DNA of 64,000 bases from Lineolata rhizophorae (Eukaryota > Ascomycota > Dothideomycetes > Lineolatales > Lineolataceae): contig MU001685.1 in the NCBI GenBank assembly GCA_010093515.1, forward strand, positions 413,851-477,850, given 5' to 3'. Below the pieces are notes generated by a model, which saw only the letters and a program-made list of their open reading frames with translations, ran no database searches and had not been told where the DNA came from. Positions 1 to 8,831 of the stretch are shown here, piece after piece. The position numbers and the translations under genes are program-made. Within the stretch, counting starts at the first letter, position 1, and the number at the start of each line of letters is the position of its first letter.

Positions 1-85
1 AGGTCACGATGTACGCTTTAGTTGACCCAGTAATTTGCCCTCTTCTTGATACGGCTCCGTTATTGACCAACAACAACAACCCCAG

Positions 86-1551
86 GACGCCTTCGCCATC
101 CTCATCGCCGCGCAATGCCCTCGCATCAATCTTCTCGGCATCAGCACCGTCCACGGTAACGCCTCCGTGGCGCACACGACGCACAACACGCTCGCCATCC
201 TGACCGCGATCGGCCGCACCGACATCCCCGTCTACGCCGGCGCCGCCCGGCCCGACAAGAGGAAGGAAGTCCACGCCGAATCCATCCACGGTACATCATC
301 TGCCCCCAAGCAGTGTTCCCCTTCCGCCCCATTATCATCATCACCAACCCATTGTTCCTAACAATTCGTCCGCGCCAGGCGACTCCGGCCTCGACGGCAC
401 GACCCTCCTTCCAGCCCCGACCACGCACGCCCAACCCGGCTCCGCCGTCGCCGCCCTCGTGTCCGCCCTCCTGTCCACGCCGCCCGGCTCCGCCTGGGTC
501 GTCACTACGGGCGCCCTGACCAATGCGGCCCACGCCTTCGCAGCCTGCCCGGAGCTCGCGGCGCACGTGCGTGGCGTGAGCATCATGGGCGGCGCGCTAG
601 GGCGCGGCTTCAGCGATGCGGTCATGGGCCAGTTGGGCGTGCGCATGAACGGGGAGGTGCCGAGGAGGGAGTGGGGCGTCGATGATGTGGGGGAGGAAGA
701 GGCGAAGGAGTGGGATGGGGAGTGGGAGGAGAGGGATTGTTGGGTCGTGAAGGAGGGGGGAGAGGGCAAGGGAAGGATGCAGAGTTTCGGGAATTGGAGC
801 CCGTTTGCGGAGTTCAACGTGAGTTTGGAGAAAAAAAGAAATTTCTTTGCCTTTTTTTTTGGGGGGGCATGTGCTTGGTATGCTTGAATGCATGTGCTAA
901 CAAGACGGTGCAGATATACGTGAGTCCGATGATATATGAGTCTCCCCATTAAAGAAAAGAATGAACTAATCGATTTGGACCCTTCCTAACAACCCGCAGT
1001 GCGACCCCGAAGCCGCTTCCTCAATCCTCACGCATCCCATACTCAGGCCCAAAACCACTCTCATCCCCCTCGACCTCACCCACCAAGTCATCGCCGACTC
1101 CCACGTCCTAGGCCACATCCGCGGGCCTCCTGCCGACCATGCCGCGTCCCGGGTCCGCGCTCTCTTCCTAGAGATCTTAACTTTCTTCTCGCGCACTTAC
1201 GCTCACGTCTTCGGCATGACGATGGGGCCCCCGCTTCACGACCCTATCGCGGTCGTCGCCGCACTCGCGCCGGGGACCTTCTTTGACGCGCACGGATGCC
1301 ATAGTGGGGAAGCGGCCGACGAGGAACGGTGGGCCGTCAGGGTGTGTGTGGATGGCGACGATACGGGCGGGACCGGGGAGAAGAGGCAGCCGCAATTTTC
1401 GGGACAGTTGGGAAGGACGAGAGAGAGGCTATTGAAAAAAGGGTCACAGGGTGTGAGGATCCCAAGACGGATGGATGTCGATATGTTGTGGTGGTTGGTC
1501 GATTTTGCGCTTGAGAGGGCTGGGGCACAGATGGCGTCGGCAAGTGATTGA
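86..1551 (+). CDS. Inosine/uridine-preferring nucleoside hydrolase, 3' part
   Basis: The enzyme family hydrolyses the N-glycosidic bond of purine or pyrimidine nucleosides to ribose and base (nucleoside salvage). Exons read as 86-290, 379-818, 914-919 and 1000-1551, giving 400 residues up to the TGA. The 5' end, including the Asp-rich DxDxxxDD start of the active site, lies outside the window; the first visible exon opens with DAFAI, the second half of that motif. Family marks are GISTVHGNAS, DIPVYAGAA, the EFN-IY-CDPEAA segment and the C-terminal PLHDPIAVV with the conserved His. The IY pair comes from a 6-nt exon between introns of 95 and 80 nt, both with GTGAGT donors and CTAAC branch sites (896-901, 986-990). 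Positions 1-85 look like the end of an upstream intron. The stop is 24 bp from the end of the convergent gene at 1576. Family call is firm; substrate preference is not readable. Confidence 0.9.
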
Positions 1552-1575
1552 AAGCGGAATTATGATGTGTCTTTC

Positions 1576-2637
1576 TTATCCTTCTGCCACTGGAAGTTGT
1601 TGCTCTGTGGTTGTAATTGATCGGTGGTGGACGCGACGTAGGACTTTAGAGAAGAAGGACTTGAACTGCGTCATGCGTGCGCGGCCGAAGCATATCGAGG
1701 CGAGTATTAAGGGGGCGATTTGATCGAGGTCTGTCAACCTATGTTGAGTCTTCGGCCACGGGGGCCTTACGACGAGCGAGCACTGTGAGGCGTCCTCTTT
1801 CAGAGTAATATTTAGGAGTCCAACAAAGACATCCGTAAAGGACGTTAAGAAGGTGCCAACAGAACTGAGTGCGAGTGAAATTCCGGTTGGGTGTTGCGAG
1901 ATCATGCTATAGTATGTGGTTCCTACAGGAACTAGCACTTGGATCATGCATCGCCAGTAGTACATGGTAGCAAGGCCAGGGCGTTCAAACCCCCATGTGC
2001 GAACGATATTGCTGCCGAGACTCATAGCAGTCAAAACATGCCAGGCCAGATACCACGCAACGGATCTAGCGAGTGTCTGGACCGAATGGATTGGTGTGTC
2101 ATGTTGTACGAAATAACAAAGCACACAGCAAGTTCCGAGCATACAGCTTGCGTGCGTTAGAACACAAACTGCATTCCACGGTGCAAGATTGTCGTCTGTG
2201 CGGGAAAAGGTCTTTATACAGGCGTGGATAAAACCAATAGCTGGATAGGATATTGTTGCGAGCATGGACGCATCAATTGTTCCCGGCTTTCCAACATGAT
2301 CACAAGGCCTTGTTACACTTGATGTACAAGGCTTTTCAATGTACTCGACAAAGCCAAGAAAATTGTACTTTTCCCTCTCGCGAATTCCAGGAGGGTAAGG
2401 GCAGTAAAAGCGGGATTCCTGTGTTGGGCTATCCCAGATAGATAGTACTGTGTACAGGCCCAGCAACTCGCAGTCCCAAATGGAGTCGACGGCATTGATA
2501 AACCAGGCAAGGAATGCGCCAGGCCCGTAGTAGCCCGATATGGAGGGGTAATAGTTGTCCTCAGAGCAGCCTTTCTGGAAGAAAAGAAGAAGGAACGAAC
2601 CCACAAGAGGCCCGAGGAGCACGATACGCATAAACAT
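1576..2637 (-). CDS. Fungal multi-pass membrane protein of unknown function
   Basis: Uninterrupted 353-residue frame starting at ATG 2637. The first 20 residues are hydrophobic (signal anchor or first TM). They are followed by a short lumenal or extracellular stretch with YYGPGAFLAWFINAVDS, a pattern I associate with uncharacterised fungal integral membrane proteins. About six further hydrophobic segments follow, for example around SYPAIGFIHACI, NAVCVLTHASCMLGTCCVLCYF, SVAWYLAWHVLTAMSL and SLALSSVGTFLTSFTDVFVGLL, so roughly seven membrane spans. No catalytic motif or known transporter signature is visible. It lies tail-to-tail with the nucleoside hydrolase, with only 24 bp between the two stops, so the 3' UTRs must overlap. 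Function unknown; being a real gene is supported by length, hydrophobic periodicity and lack of a competing frame. Confidence 0.7.
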   Translation of the reverse strand: MFMRIVLLGPLVGSFLLLFFQKGCSEDNYYPSISGYYGPGAFLAWFINAVDSIWDCELLGLYTVLSIWDSPTQESRFYCPYPPGIREREKYNFLGFVEYIEKPCTSSVTRPCDHVGKPGTIDASMLATISYPAIGFIHACIKTFSRTDDNLAPWNAVCVLTHASCMLGTCCVLCYFVQHDTPIHSVQTLARSVAWYLAWHVLTAMSLGSNIVRTWGFERPGLATMYYWRCMIQVLVPVGTTYYSMISQHPTGISLALSSVGTFLTSFTDVFVGLLNITLKEDASQCSLVVRPPWPKTQHRLTDLDQIAPLILASICFGRARMTQFKSFFSKVLRRVHHRSITTTEQQLPVAEG

Positions 2638-4965
2638 CGTGGGAAATCGAGAGTACGATCTTAATCATCATCTAGGAATCATCGTACGCAACGGTGACTG
2701 GAACCGAAAACATGAGACGAGCGTTCGGATATGACCTTGGGAGAAGAGCTCCGAGCAAGAAGTAAGTGAAGACTAAGTGGCTAAGCTAAAGCTTTTAAAG
2801 TAGAGCCTCGCTTGGCACACGTGAATGGCGTGCCCGTTTCCAGGCAGCAAGGCGGACTCCACTGAGCACCAGTCGGGACGCTACACGATGTGCACCACAG
2901 AATTGTGCTGCCCCATTCGAGACATGGAACCATGCCGAATAGGTAGGATCAAATAGTGGTTAGTTCTTTCGTTCTTTAAGGACTAGATGGCCCAATCCAG
3001 TGGGCCAGGACACCCGCGCCCGGAATACAAAAGAGACTGATGAGAGCAACCTGATGAAATAGCTAAGAGATGTTGGGTATACCACATATTATATCGACCA
3101 GAAATTGCAGATCGACATGGATATGAACACAATGCACTGATGAGCGGTGGGTACCGGGGCAGCGGGTGGCCACCCCTGCGACGCATAGGTGGCTGAGGTC
3201 GACGCATGAACAGTGTTTTGACACATCTATGTATAGGCCGGCGACGAACAGCGGAGAAGGCTGCTGCGCTCAGCAGATCGGAGGCGAGAAGCGACAACGC
3301 AGGGCGAGGAATTCACGAGATGGGCCCCTGGGAGCCAGAGGCTTCAAGGCCCGAGTGGGCGAGAAAGCGAGATACCGAAAGCGTGGCTCGGGAGGCGCTA
3401 GAGCGAAGCTTGGCGCGCGCGGCCGGCGCCGGATAAGGGCAGCGGCACCCGCCACGACTGCCCGTTCGGGCCGGCGCGCGCCCAGCGAGGCGCCTGGAGG
3501 TTAAGGAAGCATCCAACGGTTCTGGAAACGGGGCTGGGACGAAGGGCCGCATGGAGAAGGAAGCCGGTGGCGGGGAGGCGCGCGCGGGCGGCGGGCACCC
3601 CCCAAAAGCAATAGGCTTCGCTGGCCGTGCCTGCCCGCGAGGGGGCAAGAGCCGGAGATTGGACGGGCGGCGTGCCAATAGGGTGACGGCGGCAGCAGCC
3701 TAGCACGGAAGCGAAAGTCGTCCCTGCCAGCCAAACGGCGGCACGGCACATGACTTCTCCCTCCACCGCTGCCCGAGTCCCCAGCGGTGCGCGCGCCGTG
3801 CTCGCTCCAACCGTCACGTCGAGTCCTCCGCCTGCTTGTGCGTCTTCCATTCTGGCCCACTTTCGCTCCCTCGCCCGCGAATACGCAGCCTCGTGCGCTG
3901 CCCCCGTTGCTGATCCCCGGCCCGATCGCACCCCGGCCCACGGCGTCCAGAACTTCCGGGCCCCCGTCCCGCTCCTTTCCCCTTGGCCGCATGCGCCCGC
4001 TGCCGCGACCCTGAGGCGCGCGACCCCCCTCCTTGCCCTCGCCGCCTTCCCGTTGGGCCACGGGCCATCTCCGCTGCCGCTGCTGAGCGTGAAATACACG
4101 CTACACAGGCCGACCAGTGCGCGCCCGCAAACCACCAATTATTGCCTGCTGCAACATCCCCGCGCCGTGCTCGCGAATGGCTTCGTAGCCGTCCATTGGC
4201 TCCCGCCCCTGGTGCTCACTTGCCCTCTGCTCCCGCCCGCAACGAGAGCGCGACACCGCGGTTGGCCGGCCGGGCCTTTGTCCTGGTCACTTCTCCTTCT
4301 CTTCACCTTCGGCAGGGGCCGCGCCTCGCTCCCGAACGAGCAAACTCCAGTCCTGACGCATCGCGACCGCACCACGTCCAACCAGCACAGCACGCCGCCC
4401 GGTGTTCGAGCATCTGCCGTCTGCCTATCCGTCGTTTGCATCTCTTCCGCACTTCCTCTCGATCCGCCCGTCCGCGACGTCCTGGCCGCCGTCGCATCTC
4501 GTCGCTTCCCGCCGAATTTCTCCGCACTCCTTAACCCGACGACCGCCGGGAAAATAGCACGCTGGACATCCATCCCGTTCAGGTTTCGAAGACAGCCTAC
4601 GGCTCCCGGTCGTTTTGTCCCATGGATCGTGTGAGCTAGCTGTGCGCCGGGCATATACAGCAGCGAGCGCAGGTCTGTTCCGATCCTGGGAAGGGCCAAC
4701 CGACCGCCTGTGCCTTTCCCATATTACCCGGCCAGTCAGGCGCAGGAGCATCTGCAGCAGCCGCAGCTGGGCTCTGTTGCGCGTGTACCATTGTACGGCC
4801 ACTGCTGAAGCGCCTTTCCCCACCAAGATACTAATTGCTATTTGCCCAATTCCTCTCGCAGGCCTCTCTCGCGACAACGTCCTACAGCTCGTCTCAGTTC
4901 CTTCGTCTCCGCTCACCCTCCTTCAATCGCGACAGCATCTCGGATCGCTCGTTACGGTTCCCTAA
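2638..4965. other. Intergenic, divergent promoter region
   Basis: About 2.3 kb between two divergently transcribed genes. The first 450 bp are of mixed composition. From about 3300 to 4500 it is very GC-rich, and several long overlapping frames occur on both strands, which I read as chance frames. The last 300 bp before 4966 are C/T-rich and contain a possible 5' UTR intron acceptor (TCTCGCAG at about 4853-4860). No RNA gene or repeat seen. Confidence 0.6.
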
Positions 4966-6780
4966 ATGTCCGACGCACCGGCGGTCAAGAGCCTATCCGC
5001 CTCCTCCTCCCGCCAGCCCCTCTCTCAGCAGCCGAATGGCAGTTCCCGACCACGCCGTGGCGATTCAACCGATACAACCAAGGTAGATTCGGGATTCATG
5101 ACATCGAAGACCGGGCTCGCAAGCCAACAAAATGGCAACGGCGTCAATGGCGCTGAGCCCGACGACTTCGGCGATCTTTACCGGACCCCGGCAAGCACGA
5201 ATGGACGCTACAATTCGTCGAATAAGAACAGCGTGGACCATGGCTCGAAACGCAAACACTCGACAACAACTGGAGTCCGCAATCGCGATGACGTAGAGAT
5301 GGACGATAATAACTGGATACATCGGGATAAGCTGGCACAAATCGAGAGCCGCGAGCTTGAGGAGGCGGGGTTCACGGTGCCACGTGCAGCTCGCATGGGG
5401 AGCAGGTCAGCGCACAGCAGCACATCCGCACATAAACGAGATAATACGCTCGACCAGCCTGCAGAAGTAGAAGCAGGAGCTGGAGGAGGTGGCGTCGCGA
5501 CTGGTGGACCTGTTAATGGCGTCAGTTCAGACGAGAACTACGGTCTAGCTTCTCAACCAGCGCCGCGTGCCGAGAAGCGGCAACGGATAACGTCTCCATC
5601 CTCGGCAGATGAAGAGCCACACCTTGGTGCTGGTGCATCAACAAGGGCACAGTATGACAACGATAACGACGGTGGTGAAGGTGCTGTCTTCGATTTTGAA
5701 CTGCGGACGCCAGAGGAAGTCGCCGCGGAGCAGGAGTACTTGGCTCAAATGCGACAACGAGGACAATCCCGAAGCGCGAGTGCGTCACGGATCCCGCTCT
5801 CCAAAGCTAGCCCCGCACCGGTACCTTACACCTTCATAGAACGCGACCTCCCTCTACCACGGAGCCGCAATGGCAGCGGTGCATGGAGCGGCAACCCGGA
5901 GGAGAGCGGCCTCGCCTTCAATCGAACTCGGGCTCGTAGCCAGAGCATCGGAAGCCAGGTCCTAACCGACGACGCCGACGCCATGGCCTCGGGCCCGAAC
6001 ACGCCCACCCGCTTGGCCACCAGCAGCCCAACTTCGCCGCAGGGCTCGCCGCAGAAAGGCGGGGCCACGGCGCTCGCCCCGTCCAGAGCAGCCCCAACAT
6101 CAGGCGGCCGCAAATCTCGGACCCCGTCGTCACAGCAGAAGAAGGCGTCGCCGCCCTCGACAGCGAACCAGCAACAGCAACGCGGCTCGTCCGCGTCGGC
6201 CAAACGGCCAGGCACGAGCGGTGGCGGCGGCGGCGGTTCTGGCGGGCGCCCCGCGACGGCCCGGCCCGAAGGTGATCCTCCTTGGATCGCGTCCATGTAC
6301 AAGCCGGACCCTCGGCTGCCCCCCGAGCAGCAGATGCTGCCGACGCACGCTAAACGGCTCGCCCAGGAGCAGTGGGAGCGCGAGGGCCGCACGGGCACGG
6401 CCTACGACCGCGAGTTCCGGCTGCTTAACGCGGACGAGATCCGCGACAGCAGGCGACAGTCTAAGGCGCTGAGCAATACGAGCGGCGGTATGAGGGACGA
6501 CGCCGCCATCGGCTCCGGCAATGAGGATGCGCAGTGGCCGCTCTCGGGGGTCACAAGGGGCGCGCAGGATAGGCCGGGCACTTCGGGCACGGAGCACGGC
6601 GGGTACAAGACGATTCCGACGATTGCGAAGCAGCCGGGGCCGCCGACGGGAGGGGCGGCGCAGTATCAGGCGCAGGTGCAGGCGGGATCGAGGAACAAAC
6701 CGGTGGAGACCGTGAGGGTACAGGATCCAGGGGAGAAGGAGGGGAAAAGCAAGGGGTGCGGGTGTTGTATTGTGATGTGA
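4966..6780 (+). CDS. teaR: TeaR-like prenylated cell-end marker (TeaA receptor)
   Basis: Single-exon 604-residue protein, mostly low-complexity and disordered (Ser, Gly, Pro, Gln rich, with a glycine run near residue 420), ending in Lys-Gly-Cys-Gly-Cys-Cys-Ile-Val-Met. The last four residues, CIVM, form a CaaX box expected to be farnesylated at Cys601, with extra cysteines at 598 and 600 that could be palmitoylated and a basic stretch just before. Conserved-looking islands are WIHRDKLAQIESRELEEAGF (about residues 116-135) and DPPWIASMYKPDPRLPPEQQ (about 438-457). In Aspergillus, TeaR is the prenylated plasma-membrane anchor for the microtubule-delivered marker TeaA at hyphal tips, functionally like S. 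pombe Mod5. The identification rests on architecture and these islands from memory; the CaaX end is seen directly. ATG 4966 lies at the end of a pyrimidine-rich leader. Confidence 0.72.
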   Translation: MSDAPAVKSLSASSSRQPLSQQPNGSSRPRRGDSTDTTKVDSGFMTSKTGLASQQNGNGVNGAEPDDFGDLYRTPASTNGRYNSSNKNSVDHGSKRKHSTTTGVRNRDDVEMDDNNWIHRDKLAQIESRELEEAGFTVPRAARMGSRSAHSSTSAHKRDNTLDQPAEVEAGAGGGGVATGGPVNGVSSDENYGLASQPAPRAEKRQRITSPSSADEEPHLGAGASTRAQYDNDNDGGEGAVFDFELRTPEEVAAEQEYLAQMRQRGQSRSASASRIPLSKASPAPVPYTFIERDLPLPRSRNGSGAWSGNPEESGLAFNRTRARSQSIGSQVLTDDADAMASGPNTPTRLATSSPTSPQGSPQKGGATALAPSRAAPTSGGRKSRTPSSQQKKASPPSTANQQQQRGSSASAKRPGTSGGGGGGSGGRPATARPEGDPPWIASMYKPDPRLPPEQQMLPTHAKRLAQEQWEREGRTGTAYDREFRLLNADEIRDSRRQSKALSNTSGGMRDDAAIGSGNEDAQWPLSGVTRGAQDRPGTSGTEHGGYKTIPTIAKQPGPPTGGAAQYQAQVQAGSRNKPVETVRVQDPGEKEGKSKGCGCCIVM

Positions 6781-8302
6781 TGGTTTCCATGGGAACGCGG
6801 GGATGGGGAGGGGAAAGGCTACCTGCCGGTCTTAGGGTAGTCGGTCGGTGGGCACACCGGTGTTTTCGGGGTTCTCTATCATCACTGTCATTGTTTGCCA
6901 GTCTGGAGCGTGTATAGAGAGTTCTGCTATTTTCTATTTCTTTTTTTTAGTCAACTTTTTCTTTGTTTTACCTTTTCTTGCTTCCTACATAGTCTCATTT
7001 GTTCTTATTGCTGGGCGACGGGTGGGAGGCACGGAAGGAGCCGCAGACCAACTAGGTTCTTGACCACGACTTTTCTTTCTCCGACTTGATTTTTGTTTTC
7101 AGAGTCTTCCATCTCCTTTCGTCAATGGAGCGTAATCATATTACTGAATTGCGCAAAAATAGGGGAGCTCCTAGTGAGAACCCAAAAGCATTGAGCGGCC
7201 TTGATCGAATTTCCCAATTCGTCTCCACTTTGCTGTTTTCTGTTCGGCCCGCATCATCCTGCTTGTCTGTTTCTCCAAACCAGTTATCAAAAGGAAGCCT
7301 AGCTGCTTTTTTTCAATTTTTTTCTTTCATAGGAGCCACACGGAGTTTTTAGTTTGAGTTGCTAGTCGTGTCTTGTTTAAAGCGTCTCCATTACTATTTC
7401 TCTAGTGATTTACTATTTCTATTTGCCTTTTTTCGTTTTTCGGTCTTCTCTCGTGTCCTTATGCCCGGCGTAGTGTTTGCTTTTTGCTTGTCTGGGGAGC
7501 TCTCCGAGACCCCTCATGGTTGGCTGGGTGGGGACGTTGGCGGGTGGATGATTTTTGGGGTGTCCCTGCCGCGCTGCCGCCCGCGTCATATATCCTTTCC
7601 TTTCTTGCGGCCCGCGGGGTGAGGCAGATAACTGTTGGTCGACTTACACCTTTTTTAGTACCAAGTTATAGTATCACATTGGTATGCCCTACTTTCTTCT
7701 CTTGGTGTTGTTTTCCTGGTCGTTTCTGTTCATCAGCCCCTTACTTACGTCCGGCTAAGCCCTGCTCTTTGTTGTTCCTTTTCTTTTTGGAGTCGAATTG
7801 TTGCCGCGACGGCTTAGCGTGGATTCATTGATCGGTTGATTGCTTCTTCTTTGATTCCCGGATACGTGAATGGAGGTAGGACTTGCGAGGAGCATTTGAG
7901 CGTTGGGAAAGCTCTAGACAAACGGGGAAGGAGAGCCGGCGAAGGCGGATACAGACTGGCACTCACGATGGTAATGGTCGGCCTCGGGAGTATTTGTGGT
8001 CGAGCGCTGTGTTGCCTGGGCTGGTTGAATTGCTGGCAGGATGAGAGAGCGTGTGGCCGGTTTGCCTTTTTGCGTTGCTTGGGCGTGTGTACGTGTGTAT
8101 TGATACCTTTTTGCAATCGAATTGAACGGCGACGCTCTCGCCTGCTGATTGAATTGAATTATTTAGATGGTGTCTTTTTATTAGTAGGCTTATGAATATC
8201 TGCCAATGTTGTCCCTGTGATGGTGGATGGTGTTGCTCCTTACTAGGTATAACGCGGGCTTGAGTCGACCATGGCGGGACGAGGACTCGATCCTGCCTAG
8301 AC

Positions 8303-8308
8303 CCGAGG
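8303..8308 (-). promoter_or_regulatory. CCTCGG motif (FarA/FarB-type)
   Basis: CCGAGG on +, that is CCTCGG on -, about 525 bp before the acyl-CoA synthetase start. In Aspergillus the fatty-acid regulators FarA and FarB bind CCTCGG. A 6-mer is weak evidence in GC-rich DNA. Confidence 0.25.
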
Positions 8309-8350
8309 GTTCGGACACTTCCTCGTGTCCGAGCAGTTTGGTTCCCTTTC

Positions 8351-8356
8351 CCTCGG
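8351..8356 (+). promoter_or_regulatory. CCTCGG motif (FarA/FarB-type)
   Basis: Second copy, 476 bp before the acyl-CoA synthetase start codon and in the same orientation as the gene. Confidence 0.25.
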
Positions 8357-8649
8357 CTAACCGACCGCTCCGGTGCGTCTTGGCCCTGTCCTTCCGGTAC
8401 GCTCATTGGAGGGCCCGGCTCACATTCCCCCCAAATCCCCGCCCCGCGTTCCCAAACCCCGGATCCCCCCAGAAAACGCGAACTCGGTCCCTTCGTTGGC
8501 GTGGATGGCGCTCCCACTACTCTTCATTTATCCCAACTTTTGCACATATACTTTTGTGTCGTACAGTATTTTAGATTTGGTTCATTTCGCGAGCAGAGCC
8601 ATCCAGCGTGTTCAATTGAACTTAGGTACGTCGAGTTATACATTGCTGT

Positions 8650-8655
8650 CCGAGG
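8650..8655 (-). promoter_or_regulatory. CCTCGG motif (FarA/FarB-type)
   Basis: Third copy, 177 bp before the start codon. Three copies in about 530 bp is somewhat more than the roughly 0.5 expected at 60% GC, but not decisive. Confidence 0.3.
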
Positions 8656-8831
8656 GTAAGCAAGCTCTCCAATCAGGCTCGCCGACGTCATTCCTAGAGA
8701 CCCGTCCATATCCCCTCGAAAGTAATCGACAACGCTTCCATTGATACCAACGCAAAATCGAAAGAGCAACCCGCAAGCCTCCGACGGTCGCCCCCCCGGC
8801 TTCACAATTCCCGATTCCCCGATTCCCAACC

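Larger units (their letters stand above)
6781..8831. other. Intergenic with T-rich + strand
   Basis: About 2.05 kb between TeaR-like and acyl-CoA synthetase genes, both on +. From about 6920 to 7800 the + strand is strikingly T-rich with many T5-T8 runs, then composition returns to GC-rich before 8832. It holds the 3' UTR of the upstream gene and the promoter of the downstream one. Short frames here show no recognisable protein. Confidence 0.55.

Noticed and set aside
3398-4634. Long overlapping ORFs on both strands (246 aa on -, 294 aa on +)
   Set aside because: Very GC-rich DNA gives several long frames at once. No domain, no hydrophobic pattern, and no frame is favoured.
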